Below are positions 26,858-35,388 of a stretch of 64,000 bases of DNA, one piece after another. Numbering within the stretch: position 1 is the stretch's first letter; every line of letters begins with the position of its first letter. The stretch covers positions 620,001 to 684,000 of the forward strand of contig NZ_JAMGSI010000002.1 of NCBI RefSeq assembly GCF_023516715.1. Direction: 5' to 3'. The DNA comes from Akkermansia massiliensis. Lineage in GTDB: Bacteria; Verrucomicrobiota; Verrucomicrobiia; Verrucomicrobiales; Akkermansiaceae. The notes beneath the pieces were generated by a model. The model was not told the origin of the DNA. It saw only the letters and a list, made by a program, of their open reading frames with translations, and ran no database searches. The position numbers and the translations under genes were made by a program.

Positions 26858-27898
26858 TTATTTCCACAGTGCGGCGGGAAGCAGGTCCGGCGGCAGTTCC
26901 GCCCCGTGCACAAGATGTTCCGCCAGCTGGGCCGCGGCCCACGGGGAAGTGGTCACTCCCTTGCTGCCCAGTCCGGAGAAGACGAACTGGCCGTTCAGGC
27001 CGGGAATGGGCCCGGCGACGGGCTGGCTGCGCCGGATGATGGGGCGCACGGCGGCGCGGGCGCGGAGGAAGCCCGTCTCCCCGGAATAGCGTTTGACGAG
27101 GTCCAGCATCAATTCCTGGACGGCGGGGGCTTCCGGAATGCCGGGAGCGTCCCACGCCCACGCGTAAGTGGCGCCGAAGCGCCAGAAAGAACCGTTGTGA
27201 ACCAGCCAGTGGCCGAAATGCAGGATGCCGGCGTGCCAGTCCAGCTCCTTCAGGTCCAGGTCCAGAATAGTGCCCTTGGAAGGGCGTCCCTTCAAGGGAG
27301 CCATGTCCGGGTGGCATCCGGCCTCCCAGCCGGTGCACCAGGCTATATGGGAAAACTTCTGCCCGTTCCAATGGAAAAGGCCGTTTTCATCCGGACGGAT
27401 ATCCGCGGGGGACACGTCCGCTTCCACAAAACGGCCCTGTTTCGTGAAAAACTTCCGCATGGCGTTGACCATGTCCTCCACGTGCAGCACGGCGGAGCCG
27501 CGCGTATAGGCGGCTTTTCCGCGGCCTTCCCAGTGTTCAGGCCATGGGAAAAGGGGGCCCGCATAGGCGCAGGACTCCGGGGCCGTCTGGCGTTCCTGCC
27601 AGACTTCCAGTTGGTCCTCCGTTTCCAGTTCCCGGAAAATAGGGGTCTTCTGCCACCAGGAGCCGCCCAGTTCCCGTTCCGTCTCCGGATAAAAGGCCTC
27701 CGCTGCGGACAGGCATTCCTCCTGCCGCCAGCCGGGGCGGAAGGCCCGGCCCGTCAGGGGATTCACCAGCCCGGCGGCCACACGGGAAGCTGTTTCCGCA
27801 ATAGGGCGGTCTGTGATGGTGAAATCCGTGCCGCGGCGTTTCAATTCCCATGCCAGGCAGCTTCCGGCGATTCCCTGGCCGATGATAAGAACGTTCAT
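26858..27898 (-). CDS. FAD-dependent amino acid oxidase-like oxidoreductase (DAO family)
   Basis: A 346-residue flavoprotein. The N-terminal FAD-binding fold is LIIGQGIAGSCLAWEL, followed by SRVAAGLVNPLTGR, which resembles glycine/D-amino acid oxidases and the oxidase part of MnmC. Near the C-terminus, FVFSGLGSKGVTTSPWAA fits the second FAD contact of the DAO family. The substrate is unknown. No thiamine or sarcosine genes lie nearby to suggest one. The gene is on the same strand as the rhomboid gene, with a 45-base gap, and downstream of leuB. Confidence 0.82.
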   Translation of the reverse strand: MNVLIIGQGIAGSCLAWELKRRGTDFTITDRPIAETASRVAAGLVNPLTGRAFRPGWRQEECLSAAEAFYPETERELGGSWWQKTPIFRELETEDQLEVWQERQTAPESCAYAGPLFPWPEHWEGRGKAAYTRGSAVLHVEDMVNAMRKFFTKQGRFVEADVSPADIRPDENGLFHWNGQKFSHIAWCTGWEAGCHPDMAPLKGRPSKGTILDLDLKELDWHAGILHFGHWLVHNGSFWRFGATYAWAWDAPGIPEAPAVQELMLDLVKRYSGETGFLRARAAVRPIIRRSQPVAGPIPGLNGQFVFSGLGSKGVTTSPWAAAQLAEHLVHGAELPPDLLPAALWK

Positions 27899-28026
27899 GA
27901 TCGTTGAATGAAGAACCGGAAAAGCCCGGGAATAAATGGAAGAACAGAGGAAGTGCCTCCCCCCGCTTCCGGAGGTGACAGCCCCGCAGACGGTGGAATG
28001 CGCCTGCGGAGCGGGAAAACGCCCCC

Positions 28027-29163
<1,137 letters not shown>

Positions 29164-29301
29164 TCAAAGGTCAAGAAACACCGTTGGCATGCCCACGCCG
29201 CGGAAGCCTTTTTGCGTCAAAAAGCCTACAGAAACAAAAAAGTACTTGCCAAACGCCTGTGCCTCCAGTAAAAATCCCTCCGCGCTCCATGGAACGCAAA
29301 C

Positions 29302-29376
29302 TCCCCTGTAGCTCAGCGGTAGAGCGGGTGACTGTTAATCACTAGGTCGTTGGTTCGAGCCCAACCGGGGGAGCCA
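29302..29376 (+). tRNA. tRNA-Asn (GTT)
   Basis: The cloverleaf is complete: acceptor TCCCCTG/CGGGGGA, D-arm with GCTCAGCGGTAGAGC, anticodon loop CTGTTAA with GTT, T-loop TTCGAGC, discriminator G and an encoded CCA. A terminator follows ten bases later. An accessory segment lies downstream, so this tRNA may mark an old insertion point, although no integrase is present here. Confidence 0.97.
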
Positions 29377-29386
29377 TTAATTTTCT

Positions 29387-29425
29387 AACCCTCACAAGTG
29401 CAACTGCTTGTGAGGGTTGTTTTTT
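29387..29425 (+). terminator. Intrinsic terminator after tRNA-Asn
   Basis: The 12-bp stem AACCCTCACAAG/CTTGTGAGGGTT has an 8-base loop and is followed by GTTTTTT. Confidence 0.92.
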
Positions 29426-29426
29426 G

Positions 29427-29976
29427 CCCGGTTCAGGGTGAAAAAGGCGGAATTCATGCGAAATCGGCCGTGAATCATAGTGAAGCATGATTTTGATTCC
29501 GTCTTGGCATGAAATTGGTGTGCCGGAGGGCATCATGAAACGCTGAAGGCGAACCTGGCAACTTGCTCAAAGCGTGACTGGCAGAGCCGTATTCCGCCAG
29601 GCTTCCTGGCTTTTGAAAAAGAAAGGCCAGATATCTTTCCTTCAATAGGGAACAGCAGGCTGCCTCGCCAATCTGAAAAATGCGGACGCAGGATGGCGCT
29701 TGGGAAAAACGTTCGTGACGAGAGACCGGGCATAACGCCGTCATCGCAGAATTTGTCCATTCAACGTGACGCCCAAGGATGTAATTGCTCCTGCATCCCC
29801 AGGCTCAGGGCCGTGATTCCCATAGCGGAACATTGATGCTGAAAATGATGCGGACGCTCCGGAAAAGAGAAGGCGGCCATGCCGTCATGGGCGCGGAACG
29901 TCGGGAATGGCGTTACTCGCTAAAAAGCATAGGTATTTTGAGAAGAAGGCGAATTGAAATAAAATTACTGAAATAA
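29427..29976. other. Non-coding stretch between tRNA-Asn and the IbrA-like operon
   Basis: About 550 bases without a supported gene. Short minus-strand frames cover parts of it in two overlapping phases but have no domains or start signals. It could be decayed mobile DNA; I see no inverted repeats or recombinase remnants that would prove it. Confidence 0.45.
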
Positions 29977-30005
29977 TTGCAGTAAAAGCATTGACCTGCT
30001 ATAAT
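29977..30005 (+). promoter_or_regulatory. Near-consensus sigma-70 promoter of the IbrA/IbrB-like operon
   Basis: TTGCAG (29977-29982), a 17-base spacer and a perfect TATAAT (30000-30005). Transcription should begin near 30012, leaving a leader of about 55 bases before ATG 30070. Confidence 0.75.
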
Positions 30006-30069
30006 AATTGAGTAGGTTGGCGTTGTTGCAGGAAAACAGCGAACAATCACCTACTGCGTATTTTAAAAC

Positions 30070-30279
30070 ATGGAAAAACATGATGTTATTTACTTATGCG
30101 GGCATAAAGGCGTTGCAGCCCTGTTTGGAAAAGCATGGGATATCCCTATCGACTGCAAGCCACTAAAAGAACTTCAGGAAAAATACATGGCCTCCGTCAA
30201 TAGTATCCGTGCCGGCGTATTTCCGCCCGGCAGGGAATTGACGATGGGTGACGGAAGAAAGGCTCTGGAAGAATTGTGA
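30070..30279 (+). CDS. Small protein at the head of the IbrA-like operon
   Basis: A 69-residue soluble protein (MEKHDVIYLCGHKGVAALFG) with no recognised domain. It starts about 65 bases after a near-consensus promoter. Its stop overlaps the GTG start of the next gene (GTGA), so it is translated with it. It may be a regulator or a small partner of the PAPS-reductase-like protein. Confidence 0.6.
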   Translation: MEKHDVIYLCGHKGVAALFGKAWDIPIDCKPLKELQEKYMASVNSIRAGVFPPGRELTMGDGRKALEEL

Positions 30280-31571
30280 AAACCTACCTGGACAAAAACG
30301 TCTATGAAGCGGCCCTGGAGCGCATAGCCTATTGCTTCCAGGAGTTTGACAATGTTCTGGTGGCCTTCTCGGGCGGCAAGGACAGCGGCGTCCTGCTCAA
30401 TCTGTGCTACAATTACGCCGACGAACACGGTCTGCTGGACAAGCTGACCATGTACCACCTTGATTATGAGGCCCAGTACCAGATGACGACCGAGTATGTG
30501 ACCCGGACGTTCCTGGAACAGTTCCCGGGCATCCGTAAAATGTGGTACTGCGTGCCGATTAAGGCCCAGTCGGCATGCGCCCTGGGGGAACCTTACTGGA
30601 CGCCGTGGGACGCCGCCAAAAAAAAACTGTGGGTGCGGGCCATGCCGGAAAATCCCTATGTGGTTCACGAAGGGAATCTGGACGTTCCGTTCCGGCACGG
30701 CATGGTGGACTACGAATTCCAGGACAAGCTCTCGCGCCATTTTGCCAAAAAGCGCGGCACCACCGCTGTCATGGTGGGGCTGCGGGCGGATGAAAGCCTC
30801 AACAGGTACGCGGCCGTGGCACGCGGCAAAAAAAGGAGATCCTACGAGGGCAGGAAGTGGATTACGCAGACCAGTGCCGTGACGGCCAACGTTTACCCTC
30901 TCTATGACTGGCGCGTCAGCGATATTTGGACGGCCACCGCCCGCTTTGGTTTTGACTACAACCGTCTCTATGACCTCTTGTACCAGGCGGGCCTTACTGC
31001 CGGGCAGATGCGGGTGGCAAGCCCGTTCAACGACTGTGCCCAGGAAAGCCTGAAGCTCTACAAAGTGATCGATCCCTCCAACTGGGCGCGCATGATCGGC
31101 CGGGTCAACGGCGTCAATTTTACGGGCCTGTACGGAGGCACGACGGCCATGGGCTGGAAAACCATCAAGCTGCCGCCCGGCCATACCTGGAAATCGTATT
31201 ATGAATTCCTGCTTTCCACGATGGATGCGAGGACGGCGGCCCACTACAACAACATCCTGGAAAAATCCAAAAGGTACTGGATGCAGGGGGGAACCGTCGA
31301 TCCCGGAACCGCCGATGAAGTGCTGGCGGCCTACCCGCTGGCTGCCGTGACGGGAAAATCGGGTCGCTACGATGGACGCGATATCGTTCAATTCATGGGT
31401 TATCCCGACGACATGCCCGTCAGCAATTTCCGGCAGGTGCCCTCTTACAAGCGCATGTGCATCTGCATCATGAAAAATGACTATTTCTGCAGATATGCCG
31501 GATTCAGTCCAACCAAGGGAGCGATTGCCCGGCGCCGTGCCGCCGTCAACAAATACCGCAACATTTCATGA
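30276..31571 (+). CDS. IbrA-like phosphoadenosine phosphosulfate reductase family protein (DUF3440)
   Basis: A 431-residue cytoplasmic protein starting at GTG (KTYLDKNVYEAALERI). Near residue 30 it has the PP-loop ATP pyrophosphatase motif VAFSGGKDSGVLLNL, which binds adenylyl nucleotides. YPLYDWRVSDIWTA in the middle is characteristic of the DUF3440/IbrA branch, and a Cys pair lies close to the C-terminus (RMCICIMKNDYFC). In Escherichia coli, IbrA acts with the ParB-like IbrB to activate immunoglobulin-binding protein genes; related pairs ride on mobile elements. Sulfate reduction is unlikely because no cys genes accompany it. It overlaps both neighbours by four bases. Confidence 0.85.
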   Translation: MKTYLDKNVYEAALERIAYCFQEFDNVLVAFSGGKDSGVLLNLCYNYADEHGLLDKLTMYHLDYEAQYQMTTEYVTRTFLEQFPGIRKMWYCVPIKAQSACALGEPYWTPWDAAKKKLWVRAMPENPYVVHEGNLDVPFRHGMVDYEFQDKLSRHFAKKRGTTAVMVGLRADESLNRYAAVARGKKRRSYEGRKWITQTSAVTANVYPLYDWRVSDIWTATARFGFDYNRLYDLLYQAGLTAGQMRVASPFNDCAQESLKLYKVIDPSNWARMIGRVNGVNFTGLYGGTTAMGWKTIKLPPGHTWKSYYEFLLSTMDARTAAHYNNILEKSKRYWMQGGTVDPGTADEVLAAYPLAAVTGKSGRYDGRDIVQFMGYPDDMPVSNFRQVPSYKRMCICIMKNDYFCRYAGFSPTKGAIARRRAAVNKYRNIS

Positions 31572-32083
31572 ACCCCCCCTATCAATCCCCCGTTTATCAA
31601 ATCCGGCGTGTTCCGCTGGACCAAATCCGCTCCAATGCCTATAACCCGAACAGTGTGGCGCCGCCTGAAATGAAGCTGCTCTACCAGAGCATCAAGGAGG
31701 ACGGCTACACGATGCCGATTGTCTGCTATCAACTGGAGGACGGCACCTATGAAATCGTTGACGGCTTCCACCGCTGCCAGATCATGAAAACTTACCGCGA
31801 CATCTACGAACGGGAGGATGGCATGATGCCGGTGGCCGTTATCGACAAGCCTCTTGGAAACCGCATGGCCTCCACCATCAGGCACAACCGTGCCCGCGGG
31901 TCTCACAATATCGGACTGATGACCAGCATTATCCAGGAACTGACGGAAGCGGGCATGTCGGATGCGTGGATACTCAAAAACCTCGGCATGGATGCGGAGG
32001 AATTGTTGCGCCTCAAGCAGCTCAGCGGCATTGCGGCCCTGTTCCGGGACGGCGAATTCAGCCGGGCGTGGGAATCGAAATAA
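31568..32083 (+). CDS. IbrB-like ParB N-terminal domain protein
   Basis: A 171-residue protein with a ParB/sulfiredoxin-type N-terminal domain: RRVPLDQIRSNAYNPN, the YQSIKEDGY helix, then YEIVDGFHRCQ, the equivalent of the nucleotide-binding GxHR block. A helical C-terminal part with IIQELTEAGMSDAWILKNLG looks like an HTH region. ParB domains of this type bind CTP in chromosome partition proteins; here the partner is the IbrA-like protein, whose stop overlaps this start (ATGA). Together they probably act as a nucleotide-dependent regulatory or DNA-modifying pair. No parA or parS is seen. Confidence 0.83.
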   Translation: MNPPYQSPVYQIRRVPLDQIRSNAYNPNSVAPPEMKLLYQSIKEDGYTMPIVCYQLEDGTYEIVDGFHRCQIMKTYRDIYEREDGMMPVAVIDKPLGNRMASTIRHNRARGSHNIGLMTSIIQELTEAGMSDAWILKNLGMDAEELLRLKQLSGIAALFRDGEFSRAWESK

Positions 32084-32100
32084 CGTCAACCCGGGAAACC

Positions 32101-32295
32101 ATGAACAAATATGTCACTCAACTGCTGGAAGTCATCCAGAAGAAAACGGGCTGTGACACGAGCGGCGCCGTGCGCTGGCTGGCGGAACAGGCCGGAGTAT
32201 CCGAAAGAACAGCCTGGAACTGGAAACAGCAGGAAAAGTTGAGGAAGGCAACGGAAAAGAACCTCGGCAGAATTGCCGAGGAATTGAAGAAGTGA
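32101..32295 (+). CDS. Small HTH DNA-binding protein closing the IbrA/IbrB-like operon
   Basis: A 64-residue protein (MNKYVTQLLEVIQKKTG). The segment GAVRWLAEQAGVSERTAWNW is a good helix-turn-helix, with the second helix GVSERTAWNW typical of repressor-type HTHs. It follows the ParB-like gene after 17 bases. It may regulate the operon. Confidence 0.65.
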   Translation: MNKYVTQLLEVIQKKTGCDTSGAVRWLAEQAGVSERTAWNWKQQEKLRKATEKNLGRIAEELKK

Positions 32296-32630
32296 ACAGG
32301 GTTCCGTGTTTCATCCTGCTGAATGCCGCTGGGCATCCGGTTCCATGCTGGACGCGCGGTTTTCGCAAGCGGTTTCATGGGTAACTGCATGAAACTTCCT
32401 GTTATCCTTAAGCCGGCAGCGGAATGCAGGCTTTTCCGCGCGGAGCAGTGATGCAGTCTGGCCTATCAATGCTCCGGCCAGGTTCGGAATAGGTTCAGGG
32501 ATTGCGGTGTGGTGTGCCGGGAAGCGCAATGAACGTTCTGGAACCTCATGTTCCAACGGTGCTGCCATGGATGTTTGTTTTCATTTGCGGCCGACCGGCC
32601 GGTGCGGGAAAGACTTTCTCCAAAGAATGA
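32296..32630. other. Intergenic region, no gene seen
   Basis: About 335 bases between the HTH gene and the nuclease promoter. It contains only short frames without start signals. I see no terminator with a T-run after the HTH gene. Confidence 0.45.
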
Positions 32631-32659
32631 TTGCTTGTTGCAATTTTTTGAATTATATC
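32631..32659 (+). promoter_or_regulatory. Promoter of the secreted nuclease gene
   Basis: TTGCTT (32631-32636), a 17-base spacer and TATATC (32654-32659). The ATG at 32668 would lie at or next to the transcription start, so the mRNA may be nearly leaderless. Confidence 0.5.
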
Positions 32660-32667
32660 ATTTTTTT

Positions 32668-33204
32668 ATGAGATGGCTACTGGTTTTCCTGATGAGCTCT
32701 TGCATGGCTTTTGGTGAAAGTATCAGGGGAGTTGTGATTAACGTGATTGACGGCGATACCATTACTCTCCTGGAAAAAACGCCCGAACAGAAGCGGACCT
32801 ACCGGATACGGCTTGAAGGAATTGATACGCCGGAAAGGGGGCAAAACGGGTATGAAGGAGCCAAGGAGTATCTGGAAAAGCTGATTTGGGGAGAGACGGT
32901 TACAGTCAAGTACAGCCAGCATGACAGGTACGGCCGTATTTTGGGGGAAGTCTGGTATGGAAAGGTGTTCGTCAATGAGGAGTTGGTGAAGGATGGATGG
33001 GCGTGGATCTATAAAAATTTTTCCGCCAGCCGGAAACTCGCTTCCCTTGAAGCGGAGGCCAGGAAGTCCAAAAAAGGCCTTTGGGCGGAGCCGAATCCCA
33101 TCCCGCCGTGGGAATGGAAAGCCGCGAAGAGAAGGGAAGATGCCGCCGGAATGTTCCTTACTGAACAGGTTTCCCGGGAAAACGTCTCTTTCCGGGTGCC
33201 GTGA
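32668..33204 (+). CDS. Secreted thermonuclease-like (SNase) endonuclease
   Basis: A 178-residue exported nuclease. I start at ATG 32668, which gives a signal peptide (MRWLLVFLMSSCMAFG); longer in-frame starts add a non-hydrophobic tail. The staphylococcal nuclease fold is clear: VIDGDTITLL (Asp28/Asp30), YRIRLEGIDTPERGQ with Arg48, Asp53 and Glu56, and QHDRYGRILGEV with Arg90, corresponding to the calcium-binding and catalytic Arg35, Asp40, Glu43 and Arg87 of the Staphylococcus enzyme. LEAEARKSKKGLW is the usual C-terminal block. It should cut DNA or RNA outside the cytoplasm, for nutrition or against foreign DNA. Confidence 0.93.
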   Translation: MRWLLVFLMSSCMAFGESIRGVVINVIDGDTITLLEKTPEQKRTYRIRLEGIDTPERGQNGYEGAKEYLEKLIWGETVTVKYSQHDRYGRILGEVWYGKVFVNEELVKDGWAWIYKNFSASRKLASLEAEARKSKKGLWAEPNPIPPWEWKAAKRREDAAGMFLTEQVSRENVSFRVP

Positions 33205-33262
33205 TGCTGCCGAACAAGGGGTTTTCCAATGAATCAAAGGCAATTTTAATAGCTGCCGTTGT

Positions 33263-34285
33263 TCAAGGGCGGTCCTGTTTTTCCTTATCCGGCCGGGACG
33301 GTTCAAAGATGGCGGGAAGCGGGGTTCCTGCCCTGGAGCCTTTCCAGGGCCACGCTTCCGGATGGGTACGGAACGGCAGGAGATAGTCCGCAGCTTTCTG
33401 GATGGAAGCCCCGGCGGCCGTTTTCCGGTAACGGTAGTTTTTATCTCCCATGCGTTCCGCAATTTGCACGAGGTAGCCCCAGGCCTGAAGGGTGTAAACA
33501 CTGTATTGCCATGGTTCCGCCCGCTTGAGTTCTTCCGGCTGGGAACCGTCGGGGGCAATGTGGCGGTCCATGTTGGCGAAGGCTTCCGCCAGCCATTGGC
33601 GCGCTTCGTTGTCGCGGCCCAGAAAGTGAGCCAGATGGGCGCATTGCGCCACATAGAACAGGTAATGGTTGTTGCTGCGCGTATGCGCATGCCTGCCCTG
33701 CCTGCTGGTGGCCAGCCATGCGTAGTACTGGTTCAGCCACGCGTCCACCCGCTTCCATTCCTCTTTTGTCAAGGCCCCGGAGCGTTTCAACGCCGCCAGG
33801 GCATCCAGAAAATCGGGCATGCGGTAAAGGTCTATGATGCCGCCTCCGTCGCCTTCCGTCCGGTGTCCGGGGCGGATCTGGGCGTATTTCAGGTGGGGCT
33901 GCATGCGGGTTGCCGGAGCAATGAACCAGGCTCTCAGCCATTCCCCGGCACGAGAAGCGGCTCGCGGGTCCCTGTTGAGTTCGTACTGGCGTCCCAGGCT
34001 GCAAACCGTACCGATAAAAGCGGCCATCTTGCCGCTGTCGTCCATGCTGCGGAGCCGTTGGTTCTTTTTGCCGTCAATGGGCTTGTAGGGGCCTTCCGGA
34101 TTGGCGGGGTCAGGCCAGTAGTAGAGGGCATAGCTGACGTATTCATTAGCCTGCGCCTTTTCTCCGAACAGGCTTTTTTTCTCTCCAAGGGTGATGACGG
34201 GAGCATCCAGCGGGCCGCCATGCGCCGTGGGAAGGAGCAGGGCCGTTAAAAGAAGAAAAGACAGAGCAGTGCCGCCGAAGGACAT
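33263..34285 (-). CDS. Secreted alginate-lyase-domain protein
   Basis: A 340-residue exported protein (signal peptide MSFGGTALSFLLLTALLL). The mature part is an alpha/alpha toroid of the alginate lyase family (PF05426-type): YVSYALYYWPDPANPEGPY, DDSGKMAAFIGTV, PATRMQPHLKYAQIRPG, and the active-site block RSNNHYLFY with Asn206 and His207. The original family cleaves alginate by beta-elimination, but relatives act on other uronic-acid polymers, and alginate is not an obvious substrate for a gut mucin specialist. It converges on the nuclease gene. Confidence 0.85.
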   Translation of the reverse strand: MSFGGTALSFLLLTALLLPTAHGGPLDAPVITLGEKKSLFGEKAQANEYVSYALYYWPDPANPEGPYKPIDGKKNQRLRSMDDSGKMAAFIGTVCSLGRQYELNRDPRAASRAGEWLRAWFIAPATRMQPHLKYAQIRPGHRTEGDGGGIIDLYRMPDFLDALAALKRSGALTKEEWKRVDAWLNQYYAWLATSRQGRHAHTRSNNHYLFYVAQCAHLAHFLGRDNEARQWLAEAFANMDRHIAPDGSQPEELKRAEPWQYSVYTLQAWGYLVQIAERMGDKNYRYRKTAAGASIQKAADYLLPFRTHPEAWPWKGSRAGTPLPAIFEPSRPDKEKQDRP

Positions 34286-34441
34286 GCCTTATTCAAGCAG
34301 GAACTTTCTGCGGGGACAACCGGGAAATGAAGGAATGCGCCTAATTCCTTTTCAAAGCCGTTCCCTGCCGTTTGCGTAATGGAAAAAAATGGCTCTGCTG
34401 ACACGGGAGAGGCTTTTTTGTTTGAGCGAAATATCATTTTG

Positions 34442-34455
34442 TTAGGTATACCTTA
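34442..34455 (+). promoter_or_regulatory. Probable DtxR/MntR-family operator
   Basis: TTAGGTATACCTTA is a nearly perfect palindrome 23 bases before the regulator start codon. TTAGGT half-sites are typical of DtxR-family boxes, so metal-dependent self-regulation of the regulator-feoA-feoB operon is likely. Confidence 0.65.
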
Positions 34456-34478
34456 TAACGAAGGAGATCATCAGAGCC

Positions 34479-35135
34479 ATGACCAGCAGCCGTGAAGATT
34501 ATTTGAAAGCGATCGCCGAGCTCCAGCGGAGCAGGGAGAGGGTCGGCAACAGGCATATTGCTGATTATCTGGGCGTTTCTGCCGCTTCCGTCAGCGAGAT
34601 TATCCGGAAGATGGAGAAGGAAGGCCTGGTGGAGAGCATGGAAAGACGCTCCATCCGCCTGACGCGGAAGGGAGAGGAAGCCGCCATGCAGCTGGTGCGC
34701 ATTCACCGGCTGTGGGAGGTTTTCCTGGTGGAACATCTCGGGTATTCGTGGGGGGACGTTCATGAAGAGGCGGAGAAGCTGGAACATGCGGCTTCCCCCC
34801 GCTTGATGGAAAAACTGGACCGTTTTCTCGGTTATCCGGAGATGTGCCCCCACGGAAGGAGGATTCCGGGGAGGGAGGACGGGCCGCTGCCGGAAGGGCC
34901 GCTTTCCCGCCTGTCCGACATCCCGGCAGGGATTCCGGCCGTAATCAGGCGCGTTCCCGAATCGAAAGAGCTGCTGGAGCTTCTCACCTCCCTGGGCATT
35001 CATCTTCATGAAACGGTAGCCCTGATGGAGGCGGAAGCGCACAGCGGAGCGTTTCTGGTGAAGGCGGAAGAAGGACAGCGGCTGGAATTGCCTGCCGCCG
35101 CCGCTGACGCCATCCTCGTGGAAGTTTCTGCATGA
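34479..35135 (+). CDS. DtxR/MntR-family metal-dependent transcriptional regulator
   Basis: A 218-residue regulator. The N-terminal winged HTH (EDYLKAIAELQRSRERVGNR, then LGVSAASVSEIIRKMEKEGL) is followed by the metal-binding dimerisation domain with RIHRLWEVFLVEHLGYSW, HEEAEKLEHAAS and GYPEMCPHGRRIP, all typical of DtxR relatives. The C-terminal part (about residues 140-218) resembles the FeoA/SH3-like domain. It heads an operon with feoA and feoB and has an operator-like palindrome upstream, so it very probably senses Fe(II) (or Mn(II)) and represses iron uptake. AAGGAG precedes the start. Confidence 0.92.
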   Translation: MTSSREDYLKAIAELQRSRERVGNRHIADYLGVSAASVSEIIRKMEKEGLVESMERRSIRLTRKGEEAAMQLVRIHRLWEVFLVEHLGYSWGDVHEEAEKLEHAASPRLMEKLDRFLGYPEMCPHGRRIPGREDGPLPEGPLSRLSDIPAGIPAVIRRVPESKELLELLTSLGIHLHETVALMEAEAHSGAFLVKAEEGQRLELPAAAADAILVEVSA

Positions 35136-35163
35136 ACAATTAATGGAAAGGAGAAAACTAACA

Positions 35164-35388
35164 ATGACATTGAACCAGTTGCCTGAAGGGGAGACCGCCA
35201 GGATTGAGTCTCTCGGGATGGAAGGCCGTTTGAGACGGCGGTTGATGGATATAGGCATGATTCCCGGCACCCGGGTGGAATGCCTGGAACGGGGGCCGTT
35301 CGGAGACCCCGTCGCTTTTCTTGTGCGCGGAACGGTCATGGCGTTCAGGTCTTCCGATCTGGAAATGATTACCGTTAAGTCCGCGTGA
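35164..35388 (+). CDS. feoA: FeoA, ferrous iron transport protein A
   Basis: A 74-residue SH3-like protein that supports the FeoB transporter. I start at ATG 35164 (MTLNQLPEGETARIESLG), which has AAAGGAG about ten bases upstream; an in-frame ATG at 35143 contains that site inside the coding sequence. RRRLMDIGMIPGTRVECLER and GTVMAFRSSDLEMI are typical FeoA blocks. Its stop overlaps the feoB GTG start (GTGA). Confidence 0.93.
   Translation: MTLNQLPEGETARIESLGMEGRLRRRLMDIGMIPGTRVECLERGPFGDPVAFLVRGTVMAFRSSDLEMITVKSA

Noticed and set aside
29342-29536. A minus-strand frame ending in MAPPVGLEPTT
   Set aside because: This phrase is the well-known false translation of tRNA 3' ends; it overlaps tRNA-Asn.
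29427-29976. Remains of a transposon next to tRNA-Asn
   Set aside because: No terminal inverted repeats, target duplications or recognisable transposase pieces were seen.
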